NCBI GenBank assembly: GCA_024336345.1 | Contig: JANFOG010000016.1 | Span: 1-64,000, forward strand | Length of the DNA stretch: 64,000 nt | Direction of reading: 5' to 3' | Origin: Mariannaea sp. PMI_226 | Lineage: Eukaryota; Ascomycota; Sordariomycetes; Hypocreales; Nectriaceae | Shown: in pieces, positions 24,275-38,732 of the stretch | Numbering within the stretch: position 1 is the stretch's first letter | How the letters are laid out: every line of letters begins with the position of its first letter | Translations under genes and position numbers: made by a program | Notes under the pieces: generated by a model | The model's input: the letters and a program-made list of their open reading frames with translations, nothing else | Databases searched by the model: none | What the model was told of the DNA's origin: nothing

Positions 24275-24921
24275 TTTTTTCTCTTCTGGGAGTATTGTAC
24301 GAAGAGGGTTTGCCTAGTAAACACGATTCTGGAAGGTGTGTGCAAGACAAGCTGTTGTCGGCTGGAGAAAATACGCGGTAGGCGATAGAGCCTGGAAAGG
24401 GAGCACAGAGATCGCAATAACTCAAAAAGACATCACATTGGTCTTGATGATGGTGCGACAGCGATCCTGGTTGGTCCTGATGATAAGAACGTGATGTTGT
24501 CGATGGATTTGTTGCTGGGTGCTGTAGGAGGATTCTTTTGACAAGGCTGGCCGCAACATGAAGAGCCCACGTCTGGTTCCGCCGAAAGGCAAATCTGCGA
24601 GTGTAGTGTGGAGCAAGTATGTGGCGCAAGTATGGGGCGCGCGGCTGCCATGAGTGCTGAAGCTATGATGCCAAGCCACAAATATTGGAGGGTCTTTAAT
24701 TATGCAGTTATCGAGTTGTATATCCCAGCATCCAGGTCAATATCCTGACAAGCTGTCCAGAGGTGATTGAAGAAGCACCTTCGGTGTGCTCGCCAAGAAT
24801 TCTAAACACCGAAACCTTTCTGATAGACGCCGCGGCGTGCTTTTTACCCCGTGTGCCGAACACGGCCGCTCGAGACCTTTTACAAACTCCTCGAGCCCAA
24901 TGGCATTGAGACGCCGCCATC
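24275..24921. promoter_or_regulatory. Divergent promoter of Rat1 and Uso1
   Basis: 647 bp between two divergent start codons. Open frames here on the minus strand are short and non-conserved. No known operator or RNA gene was recognised. Confidence 0.6.
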
Positions 24922-27900
24922 ATGTTCTCCCTCTCCACCGCACCGGCCAAACAGTCAGTTAGCGAGACGATTACCGTACTGAGTGGCCGTCTCAGCTCTG
25001 CGACCCTGCTTGAGGACCGAAGGGCTGCCATCCTGGGCCTTCGGAGCTTTGCAAAGCAGTTCCCCGCGTCCGTTGCATCAGGTGCCCTCCGCAGTCTGAT
25101 TGGAAGCCTCAGCAAAGATGGCGAAGATGTGGACACAGTCAAAGTCGTTCTTGAAACGCTGTTGATGCTCTTTAGCCCTAACGAGGATAGTCCTGAAGCT
25201 TCGGAAGAAATTGCCCTGTGGCTGGCCGACGAATTTACTCAACGGCAGGAGAACGTCACCCTCCTCCTTGATTTCCTTGAAACGTCCGATTTCTATTCGC
25301 GGCTCTATTCCCTGCAACTCCTTGCTGCCATCTTATCAGCACGAACGGAGCGTACTGAGGAGTGTGTTTTCACCGCGCCCCTGGGGATATCACGCCTCGT
25401 TTCTATTCTTGACGATCAACGCGAAGCAATTCGCAACGAAGCGATCACTCTCCTAACCTACCTAACACCGACTTCCATTGAAATACAAAAGCTTGTTGCA
25501 TTTGAGAACGCTTTCGACAGATTGTTTGCTATTATCGATGCTGATGGGGCGCTAGTCGATGGAGGAAGGATCGTTGAAGATTGCTTGATACTGTTAGCCA
25601 ACCTTCTTCGCGGAAACACCTCGAATCAGTCCCTATTTCGAGAGTCTGGATGTATCAGTCGACTGGCCGACCTGCTCAGCAAGGTTGTGCAATCTGAAAC
25701 TGAAGCTTTGGACGTTGCCACGTGGGCGCAAGCACAGAAAAATCGTAATGTTTACGCTTTTCTGGTCATTATCCGACTGTTCATCACGCCAGGTTCTGTG
25801 GGAACGGCGCAGAACCAGACTGCAATTTGGCGACATGGCTTGGCATACAATATGCTTCAGTTGGCCTTTAGCCCTGGCGCCCAGGTGCAAATTAAAGCTG
25901 AGGTGCGATATATCGTGAAAAGAAATTGACGAGCTCATTGTTAACAGAGACTGTTAGGCTTTGGTTACATGTGGCGATGTGATCCGACAGAACGCACCGC
26001 TGCAGGAAAGTTTTGCCCAGCTTATGGTGCCATCGCCCTTGGAAACAATCAACGTGGCCACAGAGACGATCAATGGCCAAGCTAAAGGCCAAGCGAAGAT
26101 CTACATCATTGATGCATTACTAGACTTAACGCTATGCGTCGCAGATCTCCAAGAGTTTGATGCCCGCTTTGCAGCATGTGGTTGTCTACAAGCCTACTTT
26201 GCCAACCACAAAGAGGTCAGGTCGCACTTTCTTCGCAGAGCCATTGAGGGACATCAGTCTGGACGTGATGAATCTGCAAACGTCCTCACCGTCCTGCTGC
26301 AACCTTCAGCAGAAGGAGCGTCTGATTCTTACCGTTCCTGGTTCGCAGCCGTCATCGCTTTCCACCTCCTCTATGATAACCCTGAGACAAAAGCGATGGC
26401 GATGAGTCTTACTGAGGGCGACTCATCGGACGGAGAAGAAGTTGTCACGAGTATTCAGACTATAACGGCACATCTCGTATCAAGCTTGCGTCGTGGGGAT
26501 GACCCACGAATACTAGTAGGCTACCTGATGCTGCTTCTCGGCTGGCTCTTTGAGGATTTGGATGCCATCAACGATTTCCTGGCTGAAGGAAGTAATGTAC
26601 AAGGTCTAATTCACGCTGTTTCCCAGCCTCCGACTGCCGGAGGAGATATTGTGCAAGGGTTATGCGCGATGCTGCTCGGGGTAGCCTATGAATTCTCCAC
26701 AAAGGACTCGCCTATACCAAGGGCCACATTGCACTCCATTCTAATATCGCGAATCGACCGTGATCAATATCTAGACCGGCTGACGAAGCTGCGCAGCCAC
26801 CCCTTTCTCCGTGATTTCGAGGTCACGCCTCAGAAACTTGACGCTTCAGCTCCCGGGAGACCTGCTGATGTTTTTTTTGACGCCATTTTCGTGGAGTTCT
26901 TCAAAGATAACTACAGTCGTATAGCACGTGCCATCGATAGGGACCCTGGTATGGAGATATCTGTTATCACAAATGGGGTACAAAAGGGCATTTCAAGGGA
27001 ACTTGTAGACTCCCTCCGCAACCAACTGGAGGAGAAGGATCGTTCAATTCAAGAAGCGCAATCAGCCTTGGCTTTGCTTGAAGGACAGCTTGGTCAGGAG
27101 CAGGCAGATCACCGGCGCACCAAAGAAACAAGTGCTTCCGAATTGTCCAAGCTCAAGGTCGCCAATGATGGGTTTCAGAAGCACCATCACGACGAATTGC
27201 GGTTTGTCCTCTTCAATGCAGCGCACACTATGGCCATGACTGATTCTCCTCCAGCAAACTCAAAAATCAAATGGCATCAAAAGAGAATGATCACCGCAAA
27301 CAGATTGCACAACTGCAGACACAGCTGTCATCAAAGGATGTCGAGCACCAGAAACATCTTGTTCAAGCCCGCAAGGCAGTCGAGGCCGAGGCTGAAAGAC
27401 TCCAACGCCGGAAGGACGCCGAGATGGCCGACTTGCGCGCAACTTCTAGTCGTCTAGAGGTCGATTTATTGAAGGTATGCCAACGCTCTGGTTCTCATTA
27501 ACCGTGAACTAACCATCTTCAGCTACAAAAGAGCAAGAACCAAGAGCTACAGGAACTTCGAGCACAAAACTCGCGAGAACTAAAGGCTGTTCAAGAACGA
27601 AGCGCCGCTAAGCTGGAGGGTGCTCAAAAACGAGCAAACGCCGAATTAAAAACTCTTCAAGACGAAGCAGCCGCCCAGCTTCAAGATTTAACCGAACGAA
27701 AAAGGACCGAGTTGCAGGAGTTACAAAGGCGAAGCGTGCTCGAATCAGAAGCAGAACAATCCAAGAATAAGGAAGCCGAAAGGAGAAGCCAAGAGCTTGA
27801 GAAGCTGCTGCACGAAGCCAAAGCCATTGCCAAAGAAAGCCAGGCCAAGGCCAAGGAGGTAAATACCGGGTATTGAACAGTTAGTATCGATGACTAATGA

Positions 27901-28263
27901 CATGTAAAGGCCGACGCACAATTGGCGAAGTCAAACGAGGCCAAGGAAACTACGCAGTCAGAATTGGAGGATCTTCTCATGGTTTTCGGAGATCTGGAAG
28001 AGAAAGTTGCAAAATACAAGGTAAGTTCTTGGCGGCTGGCTCTGCGCCACTACTCCTCTAACATATACTCTACCTAGGCTCGACTTATTGAGCTTGGCGA
28101 AACCGTCTCTGATGCAGAAGAAGAGGAGGATGACGATGATGAGGACGACGACAACGAAGAGGAAGAAGAGGAAGAGGAAGAGGAGGAGGAGGAGGAGGAA
28201 GGGGAAGGTGATGAAAATGTGGATGATCGCAAGAACGGCAGCAAGGGCCAGAAGAAAACCTGA
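24922..28263 (+). CDS. USO1: Uso1/p115 vesicle tethering protein
   Basis: Golgi-associated tether that docks ER-derived COPII vesicles and promotes SNARE assembly with Rab1/Ypt1. Six exons (24922-25902, 25958-27201, 27255-27474, 27523-27858, 27910-28020, 28078-28263) give about 1,025 residues, nearer to animal p115 (about 960) than to yeast Uso1 (about 1,790). The N-terminal two-thirds is the armadillo-like globular head (LLEDRRAAILGLRSFAKQFP; TPTSIEIQKLVAFENAFDRL; EDCLILLANLLRGN; QESFAQLMVP; LLGWLFEDLDAINDFL). From about residue 690 it is a long Gln/Glu/Lys coiled coil. The end is a poly-Asp/Glu tail, as in p115, where it binds GM130. The intron at 27202-27254 has a GTTTGT donor; without it the frame runs into nonsense. 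Confidence 0.95.
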
Positions 28264-28621
28264 AATGAGGGAAGGAACAGCATGTTGGAGAGTTACTATG
28301 GCAATATCGTAAAATACCCCCTTACAGAAATATCAGTAGCTGTATAGCTCAGGTGCCTCGCCACATTGCATTGTCCTGTACTTGGCTTTCGTCGCATCGT
28401 ATTGGCTGGGCGACCCAGAAATTTCCGCAACGGGGCATAGCCTCCCCAAATGCCGCCGTGAATCCCACAAAACGATATTCGGCCAAACCTCAAAAGCTGG
28501 TGTGTATTGTTGGTACTAGTCTAACACCTTGACCAGTGTTTAGCCGGTACATTTTTGCCAGGAGTTTGCATCGAGAAATACCAAAGGCCTGAGCCTGAAT
28601 AGGAAAGAAAAGGATCTGAGA
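28264..28621. other. Intergenic region, Uso1 3' end to PRMT start
   Basis: 358 bp between two tandem plus-strand genes. It holds the Uso1 terminator region and the PRMT promoter. No gene or known motif was recognised. Confidence 0.5.
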
Positions 28622-30331
<1,710 letters not shown>

Positions 30332-30413
30332 ACAAGGGATCATGACTGGGCAAAAAGCGGGAACCCAATCGAAAAGGCTGGGTCGATTAAGTACTCAACC
30401 CATGTCCAATTCC

Positions 30414-32769
30414 TTACATGTGGGGAACATTAAGACCTTGCAGAAAGAGGTTCACGATACTTAGGAATCCTTCTCCAAGTATAAAGCCCTGTTGCGTGAT
30501 TAGAGCATATAAAAATTGGTCAGGAAGAATGCCTACCGATGCGAGAATGATAAGGGGTGTGTTCGTTCGTCTTAGGACGTGAACCCAATACCATGCAAAC
30601 AAGCCACCAACCGCTCGAGCCAGCGTGAAGGACGGAACGTTGTACATGCCTATGAAGATGTGTGAACAAAGTGGAAATGCGTCATTAGAGCTTCATTTTA
30701 CTGACCAACAGCGACGGCGATCCCGCCAGGTACGAAGCGTCGCCATTTACGCCCTACGGCGGCAGTCCTGATTATTGTCAAGACTGCAAATAGCGCACCC
30801 GCTCCAATAGACCACTCTTTAGCCATGCGAGGCAACCCCGACCCGGTAACAAGTCGAGCTGTGAAGATCCAGACGTAAGCTGTTGGGACCTGGAATAGAT
30901 CACCTGGAACCTCGTAAACGCTGCATTGTAGCTTAGTTAGCCAAATAATGTCGCCTTAATGTTGGATGAGGGAACGAACTGAGTGTAGACGCGGTAAATG
31001 AAGGCACTGAGAACTGCGCCTGCGGATGCTCCAATGACTTGTCCCCAAAATTGAGCTTTCGGTGCGGCCCCAAGAAGATGTCCCGTCTTGAGATCCTGCA
31101 TAAGATCACCAGCTTGGAGGGCACCAGCTTCAGAAACTGCCCCAGCAATGAGGTTGATCAGGACGCTGGACTTGTGAGTCTGTGGAATTATGAGAGCAAA
31201 GAAAAGCTGGGCAAGTTTGCTGATGCCCGACACAGGGTTCAGATCTGTCTCTCCCAAAGCCCTCACACCCATGATGCTAAGTACAAGAGCCATGAGCACA
31301 GCCGCAGTAGTGGCATAAAGGGGAACAAGTTCGCCAAAGACGACGTGAATAGTTAGGATACAGAGCCCAATGGATAGAAAAAGACCAATAGAGACGAAAG
31401 TGTTGCTAATGCGCTGCTCTGGTGGCGCATCATCCTCCTCCAGCGGCTTAGACGAGGTTTCATCTGAGGTCGTTTCATTGTCCAAAATTCTCGACTCAGT
31501 TTCATCGTTGTGAAGTAGAGAGTAATCATGAGAACGCTGTTTCCACAGGCCTTTGATCCCATGTTCTTGAACGCGGTGTTGCAGAGAAGACATAATGCCT
31601 TGTAGATCGACGGAAAGCAGAGGTCGAAGAGCAACGTATGCCAAACTAACAACAGCATCGACAAGCATTATCGCCAAGGAAATCCAAATAATCCAGCCTT
31701 TGCTGCCCCGCTCCCAGTCGTCAACTGGACCCGGTGCCCAACCCCAGGACTTAGCAAGGGGGCTTAGAAGCCCCCAGCCAACGACAGCGCCCAAGAGCAT
31801 GTGAAGTGTAGTCTCTGTGCCCATGATGATTCCCTGACCGACATAAGCAAGACTTGGATTGAAGGTCCAAAGCCACGTGTGAGCTGCAACCGGCCCGAAG
31901 ACGGGTAGGTTCCGCAAGACGGGGAAAAAATATGTCAATAGGGTAAAAAGGCCGGAGCCGACAAAGCACACGAGCAACAGGCGCATATTCGCGGCCCAGT
32001 CTGTGTTGTCGGGCGTATCATCAAGAGGCGCCTCTCGATTCTGATGCTCTTCGTCAATTACACATGGGGGGGCCACGACGGCATGTTGTGATGCATCTCC
32101 AGGCACCAAACTGGCGAAGCCGCCTTTTGCGGCGGCATCTAGTTCCTCCTTGGAAGATTTCTGTCCATGAAGCACGGATATCAGCACGGCAGTGCTGAAG
32201 CCGCTGGGAAACTTGAGGCGTTCTCTAATTATAACTTGCCGTCGCCTTTTCCAATGGGTCAGTCAACAGCCAGGCACAATATTGTACAGTTAGAGCGGGT
32301 TCTTCTCACAAAGGAACGGCAAAGACGACACCGAAATAGCAAAGCCCAAGAGACCAAATGATGAGCTGCCAAGTGCTCAAAGAGAGAGGCCCTTGTTCTT
32401 CAGGTGTGAGCAGATAATTCAAAGCCGGAATCTAAAAAAAATGTCAGAATATTTCTCTTGAACACGGCCGCAATGGGAGAAACCGCTGACCACACCAACA
32501 AAACCACAGCCAAGAGGCATAATGGCCATTCCGCAGGCCACACTTTGCAGGAGCACATTCTCAACCGGAGAGAACGGAAACCGAAGATGCCGAGCCAGAA
32601 GCTTGAACATTCCAAACCCCATGAGACTGGCCGGCATAGACATGATGGACACCCATCCCGTCTGCAGACCAAAGTACATATTGGAGAAACAAATGACGGT
32701 GCCGACGGCCAACCCGGCGAGAACGGCTCTGGCCGTGAAGCTGTGGCCGGGGATCGATCGCGTCGCCAT
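30414..32769 (-). CDS. OPT-family oligopeptide transporter
   Basis: Polytopic membrane transporter of the OPT superfamily, closest in pattern to the yeast Ygl114w branch; substrate unknown (peptides or metal chelates in relatives). Six exons (32769-32491, 32431-32310, 32224-30980, 30920-30706, 30649-30537, 30488-30414) give 682 residues. The start is ATG at 32769 (MATRSIPGHSFTARAVLAG). Family motifs: VICFSNMYFGLQTGWVSIMS near the N-terminus; RERLKFPSGFSTAVLISVLH across an exon junction; AGAVSEAGALQAGDLMQDLK; VPGDLFQVPTAYVWIFTARL; and a final GEGFLSIVNLFLQ. About a dozen hydrophobic segments are visible. An acidic Ser/Thr loop lies mid-protein (about residues 380-410). The 30921-30979 intron uses a GTTCGT donor, the least certain junction. 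Confidence 0.92.
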
Positions 32770-33479
32770 ATTGATTGCTAACCCCGACAATCACGACAGC
32801 TTCAACTTAAAATCTTGAAAGCCACCAAGGCGTGTGAATCTGCTGAAAGTTCGAGAGTCGTAATGCTGCTGTCTCCGCCTTCCCCTACTCTGTTTCAATG
32901 ATGACTAATGCAGTTGTCTTAAAATTAATAAGAGTTAGCAAAACACGCTCGGGTACCGAAAAGCAGTAGATCGGCAATTACCAATAATTACAGACTAATA
33001 CGAGTGCTAGACGATAGAAACAGAACCTACCCTAACTACCTACCTGCCTAGGTACCTACCTCGGTACCTAAGCCCAACCTCCTCAAAGGGATTTATGTGA
33101 GGTACCTATATCATTGGTCCCACGCGAGATTTCTGCTTGGAATCTGAATTCCTCTTTTCTAGTTATCAATAATTGCAAGGATGGGGGATTTCACACCAAC
33201 GCGAATTCTTGTCCATGATCTTCCATAGCTGAAGATAGCTACTGAAAAATATTATCATGTATGTACCTACTATCACAGACTCAATAGTCTGAAGAAAACA
33301 ATAACGATAACAAGAGCTGGTTATGAACAAGGACGAAAAAAAAAATGTGACGATGGGTACAAATACTAGGATGCTCTAAGCTGCAATAATTGCCTTCTCA
33401 TAATCATACTTTCCCAATTCTCTACTGGGATATTCCCCTACGCGTCTAGACGAAATGTCAACTTCGATTTTCTATCTGC
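32770..33479. promoter_or_regulatory. OPT promoter region with GGTACC cluster
   Basis: 710 bp upstream of the OPT start and downstream of Rav1. It holds a cluster CCTAGGTACCTACC...CGGTACCTA at 33047-33070 and another GGTACCTA near 33101. It also contains AT-rich stretches and a poly-A run near 33340. No gene was recognised. Confidence 0.5.
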
Positions 33480-36400
33480 CTAGAACCCAAAGCTATCGAG
33501 TAGTGAGTTTGCATCTGGCTCTTGAAATGTTGTGGGCGGTGCCACCACTGCAGCTTTCTTGTTCAGGTGACGCGTTTCAAATGGCAGCGAATGCGAGGGA
33601 AGATCAGCGACGACGAGTGAGCTGCGGCGGCGGAGCAATTTCAATGGATTCACTTCCCCGCCAAATCCTGCCACTGTTTGTCGCTGGAATTCCCAGTTTC
33701 GGACTGAGGCAGTATTAGTAGGAAAACAACTCAAGTTCTTTCAGCAATACATACCGAGATCTAGGCCTAAAAGATCACAACCCATGCGATCATAGAGCTT
33801 GGCGCTGTGAAGCACAAACTCCCACTCTACCTTCGGGGTAACCTTAGATGCTCCCCGTAACGTTTGTAGGGTCTGGTGACGCAAATCTGAGTAGAGAACT
33901 ACCAGAGCAGGATCATCAGTGAGAAAAAGGCGTGATTTGATATCTGGTGAGCAGGGCGTTTCCAAAAGTGTGTAGACTGGCGTCTGCAGTAGCGGTCAGT
34001 CAGATTACGTGTAGATCAGGATGATTTATAACAGGGAAGGGAGAGAAGGCCAAGATGACTTACAATCAGTGCTCTCACTGCCATATCTTTTCTGCCCATC
34101 ATCCAGAATGCCCATGATGCTAGCCACCGGTTGCCCTCATGCGCAGCCAATGGGAGTACTTCATCTTGGAGAAGCTTCCGCAAAACTGGGCCGTTGTCAC
34201 CTTCATAGACTCGTGTAATTGCAATGGCGAGCTGCATATCTTTCAGCTGTCTAAGGCAAACTTCAACGGCATCGCTGAGATGATCAGCCAAAAGAAAGAA
34301 TGCAGCTGCATATTCTGCGGACGATTAGCTCTTCCCCATGGATATTCAGGCATCAGTGGGCCATACCAAACCGTCGCTTGCTCAACAGGGCATATGCATT
34401 CTTGAGCGCAGTTGTTTTCCATTTCGGGGTTTCAAAATTGTTTGAAAGTAGTCGTTGTGTTGCAGCCTGTTCCTTGTTCCAATTTGCCATTCGCCATAGT
34501 CCCTGGAGCACATTCTTCTTCTTGAGGGCGAGGTAGTAAAGGCTGCAGTCTACAGGGTTTTTCTCTTCGCTTTTTGCATACTCGTTCCTCGCAATGGTTT
34601 CGAATTGGATTTTCTGTAACATGTTAGGACGGCCCGGTTTTCGTAGATAGAATTGACAAGGTGGACTCACTAAAGCCGCAGGATCTGAGAGCCACATGAA
34701 AATGCCGCTTTCCCTAGCGTGCTCCCAAAGCATGCTTCCATGGTTCTGTCGAGACACAAAGTCCACCAGAATATCTTGACTATTCGAGTGAAAAGCCCAG
34801 TTGATCTCACGCCAAGATAGGTGCATTTCGTTAGTCCTGCCCTTTCGAAGCCCATGCTGACGAAAAAAGAGCATGAATCGTGCACCATTCTCGTCCATTG
34901 AGCGACGGTGTTTTTCGACTAAAGAAACGCACTCTATAATGTCTGCAAGCTGAATTTGCTCGTGCCCAGATAGTTGAGGAATTCCTAACTTGGTTAACTT
35001 CTCATTGATTGATAAGGCTGTCTGCTCGGTGAAGATATCCTCATCTTCGTCATCGCCAAGGGAACCATTTAAGTAGGACCCCTGGCCTCTTTCTACAGAC
35101 TGGCTTTGCGATTGCTACGTAATACGTTAGATTGAACACGGTAAAGATATGCCTCGTTGACTCACTGATGGGAGGTAGTATTCCCCCAAGTCCATCCCCA
35201 GATAGTCATCAATGATATCCCCTTGTATATGATATTTCAACGTCTTGTGGAGAGCGACGAGAGTTCGCCTGACAAGGGCAGCCTTCCCTGCCAGGATGCA
35301 TTGACTTAAGAACTGTGGATGAAATACAGGTAAGGGACCATTGAATCTCTGCACCGCGTCGAAAATATCCCAAGCTCCGTCCTTGCGGGGTGGTAGGCGA
35401 AGGTCTGCTCGAAGTGAACCTACAACACTGACTTGCCTATCCTGAACGAACATCTGATTACCAGCTCCAATAACTAAATGACCATCACCTAGCCACGTAG
35501 AATCTCCAATAGGGTGCGGTGTGAGCTCACGAATGCTGATTTCTCGAATTTGAGCCCAGGCAGGGCCTTTATTGAGGTAATCGAACCGCATCTGCGAAAG
35601 CAAAACCACCCGATATTGAAAACCCACAGCTAATATAGATTGCGAGTCCGGTGTCGATGTCCAATCCAGATCCTGGATGGTATGGTGATCTTTGAAGTCA
35701 TTCTCGTACTCAAGACGGGAGGAGCCAACGTCCCAAATCGTGAGCTGCGAGCGGGTTGCGTTCACGAGTGCGGCTTTCTTGAGTGTACTTCCACTAACGA
35801 GAGCAGGCTCTGATAGTCCTGTCTCTGTTGTGCACGTGGAAAGCCATCCCACTTTGGGTAGTTCGGGGTCAACGCGCGCTGTCCAGAAGTCTACCCGACC
35901 GGCCTTGCTGTACGAGATGGCAACATCTCGGGCAAAGATATCCAAGAAGCCAGATACAACAGGAGACGAGCCCGCAGGATCTACGGGGAGAACATAGGCT
36001 AGATCGTCAGCGCCTTCTAGCGTAAACCGGCAAAACTCGCGAACTTCGGCTCCGGCAGAAGTATTGGGGTCATCGATGTAGCGAGGCAATTTCACCTCCC
36101 AAACAATACCCCGTTGCTCTGATGTCACGGTAGCAATGTGCGCAATGGTGTATTCTTTCACCTGTCGCCTTGGTAAGATGATGAGACATAAAGGCTTCCC
36201 AGCTATTTGAAAATCGCACCGGGCCAGTGAACGTGCTTGACGATGTCGACAATCCCAGAGCGAAATGGATCCATGCCGGAGGAACACAACAAATCGGCCC
36301 TTTCGAAGTACACATATACGATGAATGTGCCCTGTTTCTGGAATGGTACTGGCGCAAGTCAAACTGAGACCAGGATTTTCATGCCGGCTCAAAACGTGCT

Positions 36401-37848
36401 TCCACACCATGCTTTCTCCGTTTCGAGTTCGTGAAACGACAGCTCGACCACTAAAGTTTCGAACAATTTTGGTTATTGAGCTCGAGTGGCCGGACCAAAC
36501 AGTGTGTAAAGACAGACGTCGATCGTTCGTTGTTGGGTCAAGGATATCTGCGACACTACCGGTGAACACCCCGATCCTTCCATCAAAGCAGTGTAACAAC
36601 ATGTGAATCTTTCCAGTCTTCCTGTCGCAGTAGGTTTGAATCTGGGTATGAGGTACGTCTCCAGTTTCTATAAACTTGCCAACGAACTTGAAATGCTGAC
36701 ATTGAACACGCGCAACTCTGAAGATGACTGGCTTGCCAGCAGAAGCACTAGTCACATTCTCGAACGCCCAAGCCGACATGGCGCCTTGGCCATCCAGAGC
36801 GATACAAACCTCTGGATTTTTATTCGCAATTGCAACTAAATGATCCAGAGCGACGTCGTCAGTACTAGAATCATCAGACATGCGAAGTTCAACCTCTTTC
36901 TCAACGGACGCGGTGAAATCACGACCGTCTATAACAAACGCCCAGCGCATATCTTGGGGTAGTGGGTAGTCCTGAGATGGCGCACACATGTCAACTTGCC
37001 CCCAAAGCTGCCAGTGTTTCCCATCTAGAGTGTCGGTTGGCGTCCAGATGCGCAAACACTTGTCAAGACTAATCGTGTAGAGAACATTATCAACGGCTTG
37101 CTCGAGATGGAACGGTTTACGCCATCTTATCGATGTGACCACATTAGGATGGCGGAGATACGTCAAATCAAATCGGACTTCGTCAGAACCATATGTTAAG
37201 CGACGCCAGACCTTGACAAGGCGATCATGTTGGCCAACCGTGGCGATATAGGCCGAGTCGTGCGCAAGCAGGGCATATTGTACAGCGCTCGGAAGCTTCT
37301 TCTGCCATAAGCATTTCGGTTCGGCCTTCGTATCATATAGAAAGAGAGATTTTGTAGCAACTAGAAGCTCTTCGGAGCTTCCCCAAGAGAGGGTGCATGC
37401 GAGTTCGGGATTCGGGCGGGGGATTTCGAAGGTCGATCCCAAGGCCCACTACCAAGCTGTGAGCACATCCGCATTGTCTCTGCCAGAACATGTCAAGGGG
37501 TTGTCAACCTTCAAATCGTCTTCTCGAGACCCAAATGGCTGGTAGACTCGAACTTGTGTTGATGTACAAGTAGCGATCTTGCCGGAGGCCTCGTCAAAGG
37601 AGATAGCCTCCAAGGGGCACGGATCGTCATCGTAGATGGTCTGGAGGACAGTGTGGGAACCTTCAAGAATAGCGAAAGCGCTGCCGGAGATATATGCCTG
37701 CAGTTGGCGAGAGTGTTAGCAAGACCAGAACTAGAAACTCACGACGGTTGAGAGTAGCCAAACGCACATTGATGTGTCTAGCTTCCCAGTAGCCTGTCGC
37801 CAGACCTTGAAGCCTCGACTGCGGCTTTCCTGGCAAGACAGCTTTCAT
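33480..37848 (-). CDS. RAV1: Rav1, RAVE complex WD-repeat subunit
   Basis: Large scaffold of the RAVE complex (regulator of the ATPase of vacuoles and endosomes), which with Skp1 and Rav2 reassembles V1 with V0 of the vacuolar proton pump. It is homologous to animal DMXL proteins. The start is ATG at 37848 (MKAVLPGKPQSRLQGLATGY) and the stop at 33480. About 1,300 residues are spread over at least seven exons. WD40-type blades fill the N-terminal half (GQHDRLVKVWRRL; LYTISLDKCLRIWTP; HSSSITKIVRNFSGRAVVSR; GSISLWDCRHRQ). The Rav1 C-terminal domain follows (WEHARESGIFMWL; LYYLALKKKNVLQGLWRMAN; AVEVCLRQLKDMQLAIAITR; ASWAFWMMGRKDMAVRALI). The acidic linker DDEDEDIFTEQ lies between. One intron near 37,440-37,490 must be removed to avoid a stop just before the long second frame. 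Confidence 0.93.
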
Positions 37849-38732
37849 GCTACCAAATATCACGGATCGGGCATCTCCAAAAGGGTTGAAATGGAAGATG
37901 AACAGCTCGATCAAAGCGGAGCGGCTCAATGTCAATTCTCAAAGGTCGTAAGTGGTTGAGTAAACTGAGGTCATCGGAGGCCTGGGTCTAGTCTATGTGG
38001 GTGTCTACTACCTAGGTACCTATCGAATAAGCGAAAACGCGCTGCCACCACCATCCCTTGAGTGAAAGTGGATACTGGGTACCTGAATCTGAGGTACAGT
38101 ACCTCCATGGCAAGGACCCGACTCCTTTAATAGATGACACTATCAAGCTACAGGACGTACCTATACGTACCCCAATTATTCGAATGCTGGACCTGACGTG
38201 ATGCCTGCAGCTCACCCCCATCACATCGGCACAGGTAGGTATGGAAGTCAACAGACCTAGTACGGCGTAGGACCCTGAGTAGTCCAATTACTGGAGTACC
38301 ACTAAAATAGAGCAAGTCTCTTTGTCAAATTCTCGTCTGTGCAGATTATATTCAAAAGCTTCATTCCAGAAGTTTGGTGCTTTCGCTCATTTACATTGTT
38401 CGTCTCCAAACGTTTGGCTGCTCCCGTTTCCATGTGTCCAGAGAAGATAATAAGGGAAAAAAAAAAAACGCCACCAGCTCCTTGCCATAGAACTCCATTC
38501 TAACAATCAGGGTATCCGTTGCAAAGCCACCCATTCCACATGCCGAATCCCGAATGCCCGTTTCCTTGTAGCAGATGAGAGAAATGTTGGTGGGCGGGGT
38601 TGAGTAGTGAGAGACCATATCTCTCAGCTCATCCCGCTTCATCTGCCCACGTCATTACAGTATAAAAGTCTTCCATCGCACTCTGAGTGTGTCATGCCGA
38701 TGGTAACACCCACGCTCTTTGTATCCCACCGG
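37849..38732. promoter_or_regulatory. Rav1 upstream region, Sfi1 3' region
   Basis: 884 bp with CCTAGGTACC at 38011-38020 and the near-palindrome GAGGTACAGTACCTC around 38092. A 12-bp A run lies near 38457. Short open frames on both strands show no family features. Confidence 0.5.

Noticed and set aside
28074..28283. Serine-rich frame opposite the Uso1 tail
   Set aside because: Antisense shadow of the poly-Glu/Asp coding repeat.
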